From Psychroflexus aestuariivivens (lineage in GTDB: Bacteria; Bacteroidota; Bacteroidia; Flavobacteriales; Flavobacteriaceae), in contig NZ_RQVT01000004.1 in assembly GCF_004010055.1 (NCBI RefSeq), positions 1-33,939 of the forward strand: a stretch of 33,939 nt of DNA. The letters run 5' to 3'. This document shows positions 15,170 through 23,926 of this stretch, in pieces. Made by a program: the position numbers and the translations under genes. The notes beneath the pieces were generated by a model. That model worked only from the letters and a program-made list of their open reading frames with translations, was not told the origin of the DNA and did not search any database. The first letter of the stretch is position 1; every line of letters begins with the position of its first letter.

Positions 15170-17377
15170 TCATTCCAACAATGAGGTCAGAAATATTCTT
15201 ACGGCATCGGTTTTATTCAAGTAATATTTGGCTTTGGTTTTCTTTAAACCGACTTTTATCGTGTGTGACTTTTTAGGCAATTCTTCAAACATAAATTCAT
15301 CCGTCCAATCGTCGCCTAAGGCAAAAATATGATCGTATTCTTTTTGATTCAAAACATGAGAACAAGCGCGTCCTTTATTGACTTTGCTGCTTTTTATTTC
15401 GATTACTTTATTGCCTTTCAACAGCGTTAAATCTGTGTTTGAAATAAAACTCGTCAGTACTGTATTGATTTCAACCACACGTTTTTGCGCCAGTTCAATA
15501 TCAGCATTTCGGTAATGCCAAGCCAAAGAATATTTTTTCTTTTCAACCAAAGTTCCAGGTGTTCGGTCTACAAAAGTTTCTAAAACGGGCAACACATTTT
15601 CCATCCAATCGGTGTTTAAACGTTCTAAAATTTGCCATTCTTTATTTTCGTTTCGGATGGCGACACCGTGATCGGAAATCAGCGTGTAGTTTTTATCGGC
15701 AAACCATGTTCCCAAAGTTTCATTGTCACGACCGCTGATAATTACAATATCAAGATTTGGCTGGGCATCCAAACGGTCTAAAAGTTCAAACAAAGCAGCG
15801 TCTGGCTTGGCGTCTTCTGGCTTCTTTGTGAAATTTACTAAAGTGCCATCATAATCCAAAAACATCAATTTTGAATCTTGACTTTGAATGATTTTTTGAA
15901 AATCTTGAATATGATTGTCGCTAATTTTTTCAGCTTCAATGAAATTAGAAATATTATGAACTTGCTTCAAAGAATTCATAAACTCGCTAGCCCACTTTTC
16001 TACACTATAGCGCGACACACGTTTTTGCAAAGTTTGCATTCGGCTTTTTTGTTCAGCTTTTGGCATTTCCAAAGCTTGTTTGATGGTGTCGGCAATTTCT
16101 TCAAAATTGAAAGGATTGATGAGCAAGGCTTCATTCATTTCTTTGGAAGCGCCCGCCATTTCACTTAGAACTAAGACGCCATCTTCGTTGGTTCTGGTCG
16201 CTACATATTCTTTTGCGACAAGATTCATGCCATCACGCACTGGCGTAATCAAAGCCACATCGCTGGAAGTGTACAAATCGATAAGATTTTCAAATGGCAT
16301 GGTTCGGAAAAAATACCAAATTGGCGTCCAGCTTACGGTTGAAAATTCACCGTTTATTCTTCCAACCAATTCATCGGTTTCACGCTTCAATTTTTGGTAT
16401 TGTGGCACTTGCGAACGCGATGGCACGGCAAGCATAATCAGTCTTATCTTTTCTTGAAATTCTGGATATTTTTTCAGAAAATATTCAAAAGCGCGGATAC
16501 GGTTTGGAATACCTTTGGTATAATCCAATCGATCTATGGACAAAATCATTTTTACATCGCTACTGTATTCTAAATGTTGATCCAATCGCTTTTGAATTTC
16601 AGTTTTTTCGTCTGGCTTTTGTGTATTGTGTTTTAATGCTGCCGACTTAAACTTTTCATAATCAATTCCCATTGGAAATGAATCAACTTTTATAATTCTG
16701 TGATCGTGGGTGATTTTATTGAAACTGACATCCAAGTTCAAAATTCGCTTCACGGAACTTAAAAAATGGCGCTCATAGTCATAAGTATGAAAACCAATTA
16801 AATCTGCGCCTAAGATGCCTTCCAGAATTTCTTTTCGTTTCGGAAACGTTCTAAAAATTTCATATGAAGGAAATGGAATATGGTTGAAAAAACCGATGGA
16901 CAAATTGGGTTTTTCTGCTTTTACCAAAGCTGGCAATAGTAAAAGTTGGTAATCATGGATCCAAATTTTATCACCGTCTTTTGCTTGCTCTAAAACGACT
17001 TTAGCGAATTTTTGATTTACGCGTTCGTAAGATTCCCAGGATTTTTGGTCGAATTCTGTGTATTCTATAAAATAGTGAAATAAAGGCCAAAGGGTTCGAT
17101 TGCTAAACCCGTAATAATACAAATCAACATCTTCTTGAGTTAAACCAACTGCAACACATTGTTCTTCGGAAATGGCAGAATTTACTTTTTTTTCAATTTC
17201 AGGATTCAACTCTTCATCGGTCAAACCTGACCAGCCAATCCAGATTCCATTACTATCTTTGTGAACAGATTTCATTCCGGTGGCAAGTCCACCGACACTG
17301 GGTTTAACTTTGATTTCATTATCATTGCGTTCAATCTGAAGTGGCAATCTGTTGGAGACGATTATTGTTTTATTCAT
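15170..17377 (-). CDS. bifunctional trehalose-6-phosphate synthase/phosphatase (OtsA-OtsB fusion)
   Basis: Cytoplasmic enzyme of 735 residues that should make trehalose from UDP-glucose and glucose-6-phosphate in two steps. Residues 1-480 form the GT20 synthase, with the GGLATGM loop (29-35), WIHDYQLLLLPALV, GFFNHIPFPSYEIFR, SIDRLDYTKGIPNR and PVRDGMNLVAKEYVA. Residues about 500-735 form the HAD-type phosphatase: FLDYDGTLVNF with Asp508 and Asp510, IISGRD, and LGDDWTDEFMF. The fusion order, synthase then phosphatase, is as in plant and yeast enzymes and is common in Bacteroidetes. It is transcribed divergently from the GH15 gene with 82 bases between the start codons, so the two probably share control. 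Trehalose points to a role in osmotic, cold or drying stress. Confidence 0.93.
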   Translation of the reverse strand: MNKTIIVSNRLPLQIERNDNEIKVKPSVGGLATGMKSVHKDSNGIWIGWSGLTDEELNPEIEKKVNSAISEEQCVAVGLTQEDVDLYYYGFSNRTLWPLFHYFIEYTEFDQKSWESYERVNQKFAKVVLEQAKDGDKIWIHDYQLLLLPALVKAEKPNLSIGFFNHIPFPSYEIFRTFPKRKEILEGILGADLIGFHTYDYERHFLSSVKRILNLDVSFNKITHDHRIIKVDSFPMGIDYEKFKSAALKHNTQKPDEKTEIQKRLDQHLEYSSDVKMILSIDRLDYTKGIPNRIRAFEYFLKKYPEFQEKIRLIMLAVPSRSQVPQYQKLKRETDELVGRINGEFSTVSWTPIWYFFRTMPFENLIDLYTSSDVALITPVRDGMNLVAKEYVATRTNEDGVLVLSEMAGASKEMNEALLINPFNFEEIADTIKQALEMPKAEQKSRMQTLQKRVSRYSVEKWASEFMNSLKQVHNISNFIEAEKISDNHIQDFQKIIQSQDSKLMFLDYDGTLVNFTKKPEDAKPDAALFELLDRLDAQPNLDIVIISGRDNETLGTWFADKNYTLISDHGVAIRNENKEWQILERLNTDWMENVLPVLETFVDRTPGTLVEKKKYSLAWHYRNADIELAQKRVVEINTVLTSFISNTDLTLLKGNKVIEIKSSKVNKGRACSHVLNQKEYDHIFALGDDWTDEFMFEELPKKSHTIKVGLKKTKAKYYLNKTDAVRIFLTSLLE

Positions 17378-17459
17378 AAGAAAATTTTGTAGTGTCCAAT
17401 AATTTTGCGTTAATTTAATAAAAAATATAATTTTTAACTTACAAAACGTATTAAATCCT

Positions 17460-19226
17460 ATGAATAATTTGAATTATGGAATTATTGGAAACTGCCGAAC
17501 TGCAGCCTTAGTCTCCGATAAAGGTTCACTAGACTGGTGTTGCTTGCCAGAATTTGACTCAGCCTCTGTTTTTGCTAAACTACTTGATGAAGAAAAGGGT
17601 GGTCATTTTTCTTTTACAGTCGATGATTCTTATCAGATTTCTCAAATTTATATAGAAAACACTTGCGTCTTGAAAACGAGATTTGAAAATCCTGAACATT
17701 GTTTTGAAGTTTTCGATTTTCTGCCACGCTATCAAAAAGAAAATTCTAAATATCACGCACCTCCAGAAATAATTCGGTACATCAAAGTGATTTACGGCAA
17801 ACCCAGCCTAAAAATAGATTATCAACCCAAATTAGAATACGCCATAGGTCATACCGTAAAATATGTGAAAGACAATTTTATAGTGAGTCTAACTGAGGCT
17901 GATAAATTTGACACGCTCTTTTTATACACCAATTTAGACAAAACAAAAGTCGTTGATGCTGAACCTATTCAACTTGAAGATGATGCCTTTTTCCTTTTGA
18001 CTTATAATGAAAAAATAGATTTACCAAACATTTCATCAATCAAGTTAGAGTTTGAACGCACCAAAGTCTATTGGCTGAATTGGACTTTCAAAACGCCTGT
18101 TTTTCAAAAATATAATGACATGATCCTGCGAAGTGCCATGACTTTGAAACTGTTGAGTTACGAAAAAACAGGGGCAATATTGGCGGCTGCAACCACTTCT
18201 CTACCAGAAACCATTGGCGAAGTAAGAAATTGGGATTATCGCTTCTGTTGGATTAGAGATGCGTCTATGGTTGTAAAAGTGGTTTCACAACTTGGTCACG
18301 ACCGCATGGCTAAACGCTATTTGCAGTTCATTATAGATCTAATTCCTGATAAGAATGAAAAACTGCAAATTATGTACGGCATCAATAAAGAGAAAGATTT
18401 GACGGAGAAAACACTATCGCATCTTAGCGGTTATCATAACTCTAAACCTGTGCGTGTTGGCAATGCAGCTTATGAGCAAAAGCAAAACGATATTTATGGC
18501 ATTTTAATGGATGTTATTCATCAAGAATTAGTCAAATATAAATCCGACACAGAAAACAAAGAAGAACTTTGGACAATTACAAAAGGTATTGCTTGGGTGG
18601 TAAGTCGACATTGGGAAGAACCAGACAAAGGCATCTGGGAATTTCGAAACGAAAATCGACATTTCACCTTTTCAAAAGTGCTGTGTTGGGTTGCTATAGA
18701 CCGCGCTATAAAGGTTTCTAAGTTATTTGGAAAAACGTCTAAATTGAAACGTTGGGAAGCTTTGGAAGAAGACATCAGAACAGATATTATGACTAATGCA
18801 TGGAACGAATCGGTCGGTGCTTTCACCCAATCTTATGGTTCCACAGATTTAGATGCTTCTGTGTTGCTCATGGAAACTTATGGGTTTATTGAAGCCAAAA
18901 ATCCAAAATACGTTTCGACTGTCAAAGCAATTGGCAAGCATTTGACCAATGATGGTCTGCTTTATCGTTACAAAAACAAAGATGATTTTGGATTACCGAG
19001 TTCTTCATTCACTATTTGTACGTTTTGGTATATCAACAGTTTGCATAAAATTGGCGAAGAACAATTGGCTGAAGAAAGTTTCGAACAACTTATGAAATAT
19101 AGCAATCATTTGAATTTATTCAGCGAAGATATCGATTTCAAGAGCAAACGTCTTTTAGGGAATTTCCCTCAAGCCTATTCACATTTAGCATTGATTGAAA
19201 CTGCCATCAATCTTTCAAAATCATAA
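17460..19226 (+). CDS. GH15-family glycoside hydrolase (glucoamylase/trehalase-like)
   Basis: 588 residues without a signal peptide, so cytoplasmic. The N-terminal beta-sandwich opens with YGIIGNCRTAALVSDKGSLD, and the (alpha/alpha)6 barrel begins near 215. Family motifs are RNWDYRFCWIRDAS (256-269) and KGIWEFRNENRHFTFSKVLC (390-409), where Glu394 is the probable catalytic acid. In many relatives the catalytic base lies just before the late FxxCxFW motif; here that stretch reads GLPSSSFTICTFWYINSL, with Ser where Glu is often found. GH15 contains glucoamylases and also trehalases. The divergent otsAB gene makes trehalose, or an oligosaccharide linked to it, the most likely substrate. The pirin gene follows after 12 bases, indicating an operon. 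Confidence 0.87.
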   Translation: MNNLNYGIIGNCRTAALVSDKGSLDWCCLPEFDSASVFAKLLDEEKGGHFSFTVDDSYQISQIYIENTCVLKTRFENPEHCFEVFDFLPRYQKENSKYHAPPEIIRYIKVIYGKPSLKIDYQPKLEYAIGHTVKYVKDNFIVSLTEADKFDTLFLYTNLDKTKVVDAEPIQLEDDAFFLLTYNEKIDLPNISSIKLEFERTKVYWLNWTFKTPVFQKYNDMILRSAMTLKLLSYEKTGAILAAATTSLPETIGEVRNWDYRFCWIRDASMVVKVVSQLGHDRMAKRYLQFIIDLIPDKNEKLQIMYGINKEKDLTEKTLSHLSGYHNSKPVRVGNAAYEQKQNDIYGILMDVIHQELVKYKSDTENKEELWTITKGIAWVVSRHWEEPDKGIWEFRNENRHFTFSKVLCWVAIDRAIKVSKLFGKTSKLKRWEALEEDIRTDIMTNAWNESVGAFTQSYGSTDLDASVLLMETYGFIEAKNPKYVSTVKAIGKHLTNDGLLYRYKNKDDFGLPSSSFTICTFWYINSLHKIGEEQLAEESFEQLMKYSNHLNLFSEDIDFKSKRLLGNFPQAYSHLALIETAINLSKS

Positions 19227-19238
19227 CACTAAATTTTT

Positions 19239-20105
19239 ATGTCAAATATTGATCTTATTATCGAAGAAAAAGCCGCTGATATCGGCAATTTTATGGTTGG
19301 GCGATTATTACCATTTCGCCAAAAACGCATGGTTGGTCCATTTATTTTTATCGATCATATGGGACCTGCCGAAATGAATAAAGATGAAAACTTGGATGTA
19401 CCGCCACACCCGCATATTGGTTTATCGACCTTAACATTTCTGTTTGAAGGTCGAATTCACCACAAAGACAGTTTAGGTAATGATATTGAAATTGCTCCTG
19501 GTGCAGTAAATTGGATGACATCGGGAAAGGGAATTGTTCATTCAGAACGCACACCGGAACGTTTCCGAAAACAAGCGAAGCGATTACACGGTTTACAAAT
19601 TTGGGTGGCTTTGCCTAAAGATTTGGAAGACATGTCACCGCAATTTACACATATTGATAAAAATGACATCCCAAGTTGGCAAGACCAAAATGCTGAATTC
19701 AGGCTGATTGCAGGTCACGCATTCGGAAAAAAATCGCCAGTGCCCGTGTTTAGCGATTTGTATTTTATAGAAATCAAATCTAAAAAACGTACACAAATAG
19801 ATATCGGAAAACATTTGTACGGCGAAAGTGCCTTGTATATTTTAGAAGGTCAAATTCACAATGATGGTTATACTTACAAACCCAAACGTATTTTGGTCGC
19901 AAAATCACCTGAACTGTGCCATTTTGAAATGGAAGAAAACACGACAGTTTATATTTTTGGTGGTGAAAAATTTCCTGAAGAACGATTTATTCATTGGAAT
20001 TTTGTTTCCTCTGAAAAGGAAAAAATCGAAGCTGCTAGAACACAATGGAAAAACCAGGAATTCGATAAAATTCCTGGTGAAAATGGCTTTGTGCCATTGC
20101 CTTAA
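19239..20105 (+). CDS. pirin family protein
   Basis: 288 residues, a normal length for this cupin family. The metal ligands match those of human pirin: His57 and His59 (PPHPHIGLST), and His101 with Glu103 (IVHSERTPE). Bacterial pirins are either quercetinase-like dioxygenases or redox-sensing partners of metabolic enzymes; the sequence does not decide. It lies 12 bases after the GH15 gene and is almost certainly cotranscribed with it, but the functional tie to trehalose metabolism is unknown. It is convergent with the next gene, with 40 bases between the stop codons. Confidence 0.9.
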   Translation: MSNIDLIIEEKAADIGNFMVGRLLPFRQKRMVGPFIFIDHMGPAEMNKDENLDVPPHPHIGLSTLTFLFEGRIHHKDSLGNDIEIAPGAVNWMTSGKGIVHSERTPERFRKQAKRLHGLQIWVALPKDLEDMSPQFTHIDKNDIPSWQDQNAEFRLIAGHAFGKKSPVPVFSDLYFIEIKSKKRTQIDIGKHLYGESALYILEGQIHNDGYTYKPKRILVAKSPELCHFEMEENTTVYIFGGEKFPEERFIHWNFVSSEKEKIEAARTQWKNQEFDKIPGENGFVPLP

Positions 20106-20145
20106 TATCATATCTTCTCAGATATAAATAAACTATATTCTATCT

Positions 20146-20817
20146 CTACTCTAGCCGATCTGCACTATTGTTTTCATCGTCAAACAATCGGCCTGTATTA
20201 TCTGGCAATAAATTACCATTTGGGTTTCCATTATTATCTAACATCATCGTGGCCAATTGAAAATCTAGGATTCTTAATGGCTCACCGTTTGGACTCAAAA
20301 ACATATCTCCTGAAATAGCTCTAATACTTGTGTATGAATGCCCGTTACCATCGACTAAATTTTGTTTCACAAAGACTGAGAATCTGGACTCGCCTCCAAT
20401 GGCTTCCTCCCCAACTATTAAAGCTCCGTATCCTTCTCCCGAAGTGCCTGAAGCATTTTCGAACTCTTCAACAAATACATAAGAGCCTTCTTGATCACTA
20501 AATCTGACTTTCCAATTTGGAAACCGTGTACCTGATGTTGCGGCATCATCTGGAACACTCGTTTGCATCATTACTAATTCTGCTAAAAAAGTAGCTTCAA
20601 CATTTGGTGGATTGTCACCAGTATATACATTGAAACCCATATCTTCCATTGCTCTCACAACTTCAGGATTTAAAAAATCATTGATTTCTTGACGTGAAGT
20701 ACTTGTTTCCCCATCATCTTCACTACAGGAAAAGAGTACAAATAACAATACTAAAGAAAAGTATTTAAATGTTATTAAAATTGATTTCTTTGAATTTTTA
20801 ATTGTTTTAGTTTTCAT
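20146..20817 (-). CDS. lipoprotein of unknown function
   Basis: 223 residues. A basic N-terminus and hydrophobic segment end at the lipobox LFSCSEDDGE, so lipidation at Cys31 is likely and the acidic residues after it favour surface export. The mature part has a beta-rich centre (WKVRFSDQEGSYVFVEEF, ESRFSVFVKQNLVDGNG) and a polar, Asn/Asp-rich tail. It resembles other small flavobacterial lipoproteins of no known role. It lies 90 bases downstream of the five-gene envelope operon on the same strand, close enough for some read-through, though it may have its own promoter. Confidence 0.68.
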   Translation of the reverse strand: MKTKTIKNSKKSILITFKYFSLVLLFVLFSCSEDDGETSTSRQEINDFLNPEVVRAMEDMGFNVYTGDNPPNVEATFLAELVMMQTSVPDDAATSGTRFPNWKVRFSDQEGSYVFVEEFENASGTSGEGYGALIVGEEAIGGESRFSVFVKQNLVDGNGHSYTSIRAISGDMFLSPNGEPLRILDFQLATMMLDNNGNPNGNLLPDNTGRLFDDENNSADRLE

Positions 20818-20907
20818 AATAAATAGGTTTTAAATTAAATTTACTTAGACTTTATTTCACTTAAAATAGATTTCAATTTAGAAAATTTACTTGGACACTA
20901 ACAGCTT

Positions 20908-21885
20908 TTACCACCAGCCACCAATATTATATACCGGGTTTTGTGGCTGATTTCGACCATACGTGAGTGCAATTTCTTTCAATGATTGCAATTGATTCAC
21001 GGCGACTTTGGTACGGTCGTCTTGTTGTTTTAATATAAATTTCCACTCACGATTATCTACTTTTTTAATTCTTGAATTGATCTCACGTGATAAACTTTCA
21101 ACCTGAGGATAACAGTCGGAGTTGGGTTCAATTTGGTTGAGATAGCTTGCGGCATCATTGGCTGCCTCAAAATCTAAACCTGCATTCCAAGCGTTTTTGG
21201 CTTTGTTCAGTAAAAGTTTACAATCTCTGTCTATTTTCTTCTGGTACAAAGGCGCAGCCATATCTAATGCTTTATTATAACAATCTTTGGAAATATTTGG
21301 AACAGAAGTCAGAACAAAAATTGCATTTTCAAATTGATTTTGATTGGCTAAAGATTCAGCATCTTTCAGAATGAAATCACATTCATTATTGTAATATTCT
21401 AAAATTCTATTTTTAGCAGTCATCAATAAATTTTGTAAGTTTTTATCACCAGATGAAATTTGTCTCACTGCGGCGATATAAGCTTTAGTTTCATTTCTTC
21501 CAACACCTTTCACATTTATGGCTGTACTGCCAAACTTTTTACCAGTAATTCCATCACCGACGTAAACGGCAACTTCCAAAGTTAATGCGACTTTAGCAGG
21601 AGCACCAGACACTACATATTTGTCCAGTACTGAAATATTTGGTGTAATGATAAATCTGGTGTTGTAGTTTTGGGAATCACCCAAGCCATTTGCTGTCACC
21701 ACTTGAGCAAGTTTACTTTGTAAATTATTTCTTGCGGAAAGCGGCAAGTTTTCTACTTGATCTGAAACATACGGAACAATAGAAATTCTACCTAAATCGT
21801 CTGATTTACCTAAATCGTTTTGAGCTTCGGTTTTACTCAATACTAGGCAGAAAACAATTATGAATATTATTTTTATTTTTTTCAT
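20908..21885 (-). CDS. exported CsgG/LpoB-like protein with Cys-bounded TPR-like repeats
   Basis: 325 residues, fifth gene of the operon. Signal peptide 1-21 (ending SKTEAQ). Residues 30-165 are alpha/beta (GRISIVPYVSDQ, TRFIITPNISVLDKYVV, KVALTLEVAVYVGDG), loosely like CsgG or LpoB-type periplasmic domains. Residues 169-265 hold two helical repeats of TPR type, each opened and closed by Cys: Cys169 to Cys202 and Cys222 to Cys258 (ECDFILKDAESLANQNQFEN; RDCKLLLNKAKNAWNAGLDF). The C-terminus ends in an aromatic-rich NIGGWW. It probably acts in the periplasm or at the outer membrane with the products of the genes before it. Function unknown. It starts 9 bases after the upstream stop codon. Confidence 0.65.
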   Translation of the reverse strand: MKKIKIIFIIVFCLVLSKTEAQNDLGKSDDLGRISIVPYVSDQVENLPLSARNNLQSKLAQVVTANGLGDSQNYNTRFIITPNISVLDKYVVSGAPAKVALTLEVAVYVGDGITGKKFGSTAINVKGVGRNETKAYIAAVRQISSGDKNLQNLLMTAKNRILEYYNNECDFILKDAESLANQNQFENAIFVLTSVPNISKDCYNKALDMAAPLYQKKIDRDCKLLLNKAKNAWNAGLDFEAANDAASYLNQIEPNSDCYPQVESLSREINSRIKKVDNREWKFILKQQDDRTKVAVNQLQSLKEIALTYGRNQPQNPVYNIGGWW

Positions 21886-21894
21886 GATAATTTT

Positions 21895-22863
21895 TTATTT
21901 ACTTCCTAAAAAAATGGTGGCTTCACCCAAACCTCTTGTTGTTATTTTATTTACAATATTGTAAGGTTCTTGACGTAAAAACCTACTAAGTTCACTAGCA
22001 AATCGACGCGTATCCATTGCACGTTGCCTGCCGTTTCTTTCAAAATATAATGGAATACGCACCTGCTCGAATATCAACATATTTTCGGTAGCATCTTTGG
22101 TTGTGAATCTTCCTTTCACTGAATTATCTGCCATCCAATCTTCAATAATGAAACCCAATTCTGTATAGTCTGAACCATATTCGGTTTCTAAATCATTTTC
22201 CCAATCACCCCATCTCATAACGCGAATAGAAACTTCTCGACCATTTTCAAACATGTCATCGAAATGATTTTGCAATGTATTTGCGAAAGGGTCGATGTAA
22301 GATAACACTGCTTCTTCTAAAAGTACTGGTAGTTCCGCTGAAAACGATGGCGCGCCAGTTCCTGCAGCAGTTGCAATTTGTTTGTTAGAGTAAGCATCTA
22401 AACCTTGCAAATTGAAGGTGATTGATTTTTTGGGACCTGTTGTATTGACTGTCCAAGTTAATTGCATAATAATATCTGCTTTGGCTTGATTCAGCAAAGC
22501 ATCCACCGGACTTTCAGCAACTTCAGCTCCTGAAGATTTGGAGCTTCTCATGGCATCCAGCGCACTAGTTGAATTGATACTTTTTATTTCGGATTCTAAA
22601 TTTTTCAAAGGGAAACCACGATCTGCCATCAAACCGTTTAGTTTACTAATGACTAATAATAAATCTGAATTTTGCTGAAAAGCTGCGGTATAATCTGGAA
22701 CAACCTCTGTCATTCCTTGATTTTCGAATTCCATCGTGTAACCATTATTGACACACCAATTATCACTTGGGACAATCATAATTGTCGGTTTTTTGGCTTG
22801 AGCATTTGCACCAAAAGCAAAACCAAGAGCCAATATCATTGTAAACTTTGTTATTAATTTCAT
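21895..22863 (-). CDS. DUF6175-like exported protein
   Basis: 322 residues, fourth gene of the operon. Signal peptide 1-22 (ending GANAQA), then KPTIMIVPSDNWCVNNGYTM, an opening typical of the Bacteroidetes family I associate with DUF6175 (recognised by eye). The middle (KADIIMQLTWTVNTTGPKKS, NLQGLDAYSNKQIATAAGTG) looks like a strand pair of the same general fold as the CsgG/LpoB-like neighbour. The C-terminal half has conserved-looking charged segments (VSIRVMRWGDWENDLETEYG, RRFASELSRFLRQEPYNIV). The role is unknown. Only 2 bases separate it from the lipoprotein gene upstream, showing translational coupling and suggesting a shared complex. Confidence 0.68.
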   Translation of the reverse strand: MKLITKFTMILALGFAFGANAQAKKPTIMIVPSDNWCVNNGYTMEFENQGMTEVVPDYTAAFQQNSDLLLVISKLNGLMADRGFPLKNLESEIKSINSTSALDAMRSSKSSGAEVAESPVDALLNQAKADIIMQLTWTVNTTGPKKSITFNLQGLDAYSNKQIATAAGTGAPSFSAELPVLLEEAVLSYIDPFANTLQNHFDDMFENGREVSIRVMRWGDWENDLETEYGSDYTELGFIIEDWMADNSVKGRFTTKDATENMLIFEQVRIPLYFERNGRQRAMDTRRFASELSRFLRQEPYNIVNKITTRGLGEATIFLGSK

Positions 22864-22865
22864 CT

Positions 22866-23354
22866 TTACTGTATTATGTTATCTTTTTGTAAATGTGATT
22901 TTAGTCCTATCATATCAACCTCTACAACCAGTTCATACGCTGTTTTTCCATCGCTGCTAGGATTAATATTTAGCTTGCGTTCTAACCAGTTTTTTTCTGG
23001 AAAACTGACGTAATTTTGAAAACTGCCATTTTCAGAAAAAAACTGATTGAAGTAATTTTCATAATCTCTTTTAGCATTTGGATTTGCTATTAAAGGTTTC
23101 ATATTACAATCTGCTGATCCATTTCGAAGACCTTTGAATAAAATTTCATCTACAGCTTTAATTCTGGCATTAGTTTCAGCTTCATATTGACTTAAACCAA
23201 TGCCCCAAGTTTTAACAATTTGCGAACCGTTAAAGCCTTTAGCTACACACTCTGTAGAATAATCGTAGTAACCTGAAATGGTCTTTGCTTTTGATTTGCA
23301 AGCCGTCATCAAACCGACGCACGCCAGACTTAATATTATTAATTTAATTTTCAT
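22866..23354 (-). CDS. LPP20-like lipoprotein, paralogue of the next upstream gene
   Basis: 162 residues, third gene of the operon. Lipobox LMTACKSK gives lipidated Cys19. The mature part matches the product of the gene at 23365 along its length: a Cys then GSQIVKTWG, an Ala-rich helix (AETNARIKAVDEILFKG), a second Cys (ADCNMKPL), the YENYFNQFFSENGSFQNYV stretch, and a final strand-helix YELVVEVDMIGLKSHL. The fold, one helix packed on a small sheet, recalls LPP20-type lipoproteins. One paralogue is lipid-anchored and the other soluble, as might be expected of two layers of one assembly. Function unknown. Confidence 0.68.
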   Translation of the reverse strand: MKIKLIILSLACVGLMTACKSKAKTISGYYDYSTECVAKGFNGSQIVKTWGIGLSQYEAETNARIKAVDEILFKGLRNGSADCNMKPLIANPNAKRDYENYFNQFFSENGSFQNYVSFPEKNWLERKLNINPSSDGKTAYELVVEVDMIGLKSHLQKDNIIQ

Positions 23355-23364
23355 AATTTTAGAT

Positions 23365-23916
23365 TTAAAATCCAGATGACAAACCTCTTACAATACCAGC
23401 ATCTTCAAGTTCTTTCCGCAGTAAAGCTTTATTAACAGAGACCACAATTCCAATTTTGTATTCTTTTCTTCTGAATAATCCACTGCCACCAACTTCATAT
23501 CTATCTCCAGCTTTTACGGCACCGTCTGTAGTTAAATTGACAAATTTTTGATATTTGCCACCTTCAGCAAAAAAGGCTTCAAAGTAATCTGCTTTTTCTT
23601 GTTCTAAATTGGAATTTCTTGCTAAAGCCGGTTGACTAACACAACCTCTGTCGCCTTCTGGAATTCCTTTAAAAATCACTCCGTGAATGGCGTTTTTCTT
23701 AGCTTGTTCTATCGCCACATCTTTATTGAAGGAATACGAAAATATTTTAATTAAATAGACGCCATTGCTTCCAACGCCTTCGCACTCTATTTCGTAACGC
23801 CAGTTTTTGGTATCTTCGTCAGCAAGTTTTTTGGCTCTTTTTTGTGCAAAGCTATTAGTTGCGCTAAGTACCATTACTAATAGTATTAAAACTGTCTTTA
23901 GATTGTTTGTTCTCAT
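23365..23916 (-). CDS. LPP20-like exported protein, paralogue of the adjacent lipoprotein
   Basis: 183 residues, second gene of the operon, with signal peptide 1-25 (ending ATNSFAQ) and no lipobox. It aligns with the following lipoprotein: Cys in YEIECEGVGSNGVYLIKIFS, helix VAIEQAKKNAIHGVIFKGIP, Cys in DRGCVSQPAL, then ADYFEAFFAEGGKYQKFV, and the closing YKIGIVVSVNKALLRKEL. This copy has an extra basic loop (GSGLFRRKEYK) before the last strand. The two Cys are shared by both paralogues and could form a disulfide. It lies 10 bases after the 735-residue gene. Function unknown. Confidence 0.66.
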   Translation of the reverse strand: MRTNNLKTVLILLVMVLSATNSFAQKRAKKLADEDTKNWRYEIECEGVGSNGVYLIKIFSYSFNKDVAIEQAKKNAIHGVIFKGIPEGDRGCVSQPALARNSNLEQEKADYFEAFFAEGGKYQKFVNLTTDGAVKAGDRYEVGGSGLFRRKEYKIGIVVSVNKALLRKELEDAGIVRGLSSGF

Positions 23917-23926
23917 TTTTTTGTGT

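Noticed and set aside
17400-17407. TAATTTTG as a -7 promoter box for the GH15 gene
   Set aside because: No TTTG box lies 17-20 bases upstream; the nearest is about 10 bases away, so a housekeeping promoter cannot be supported.
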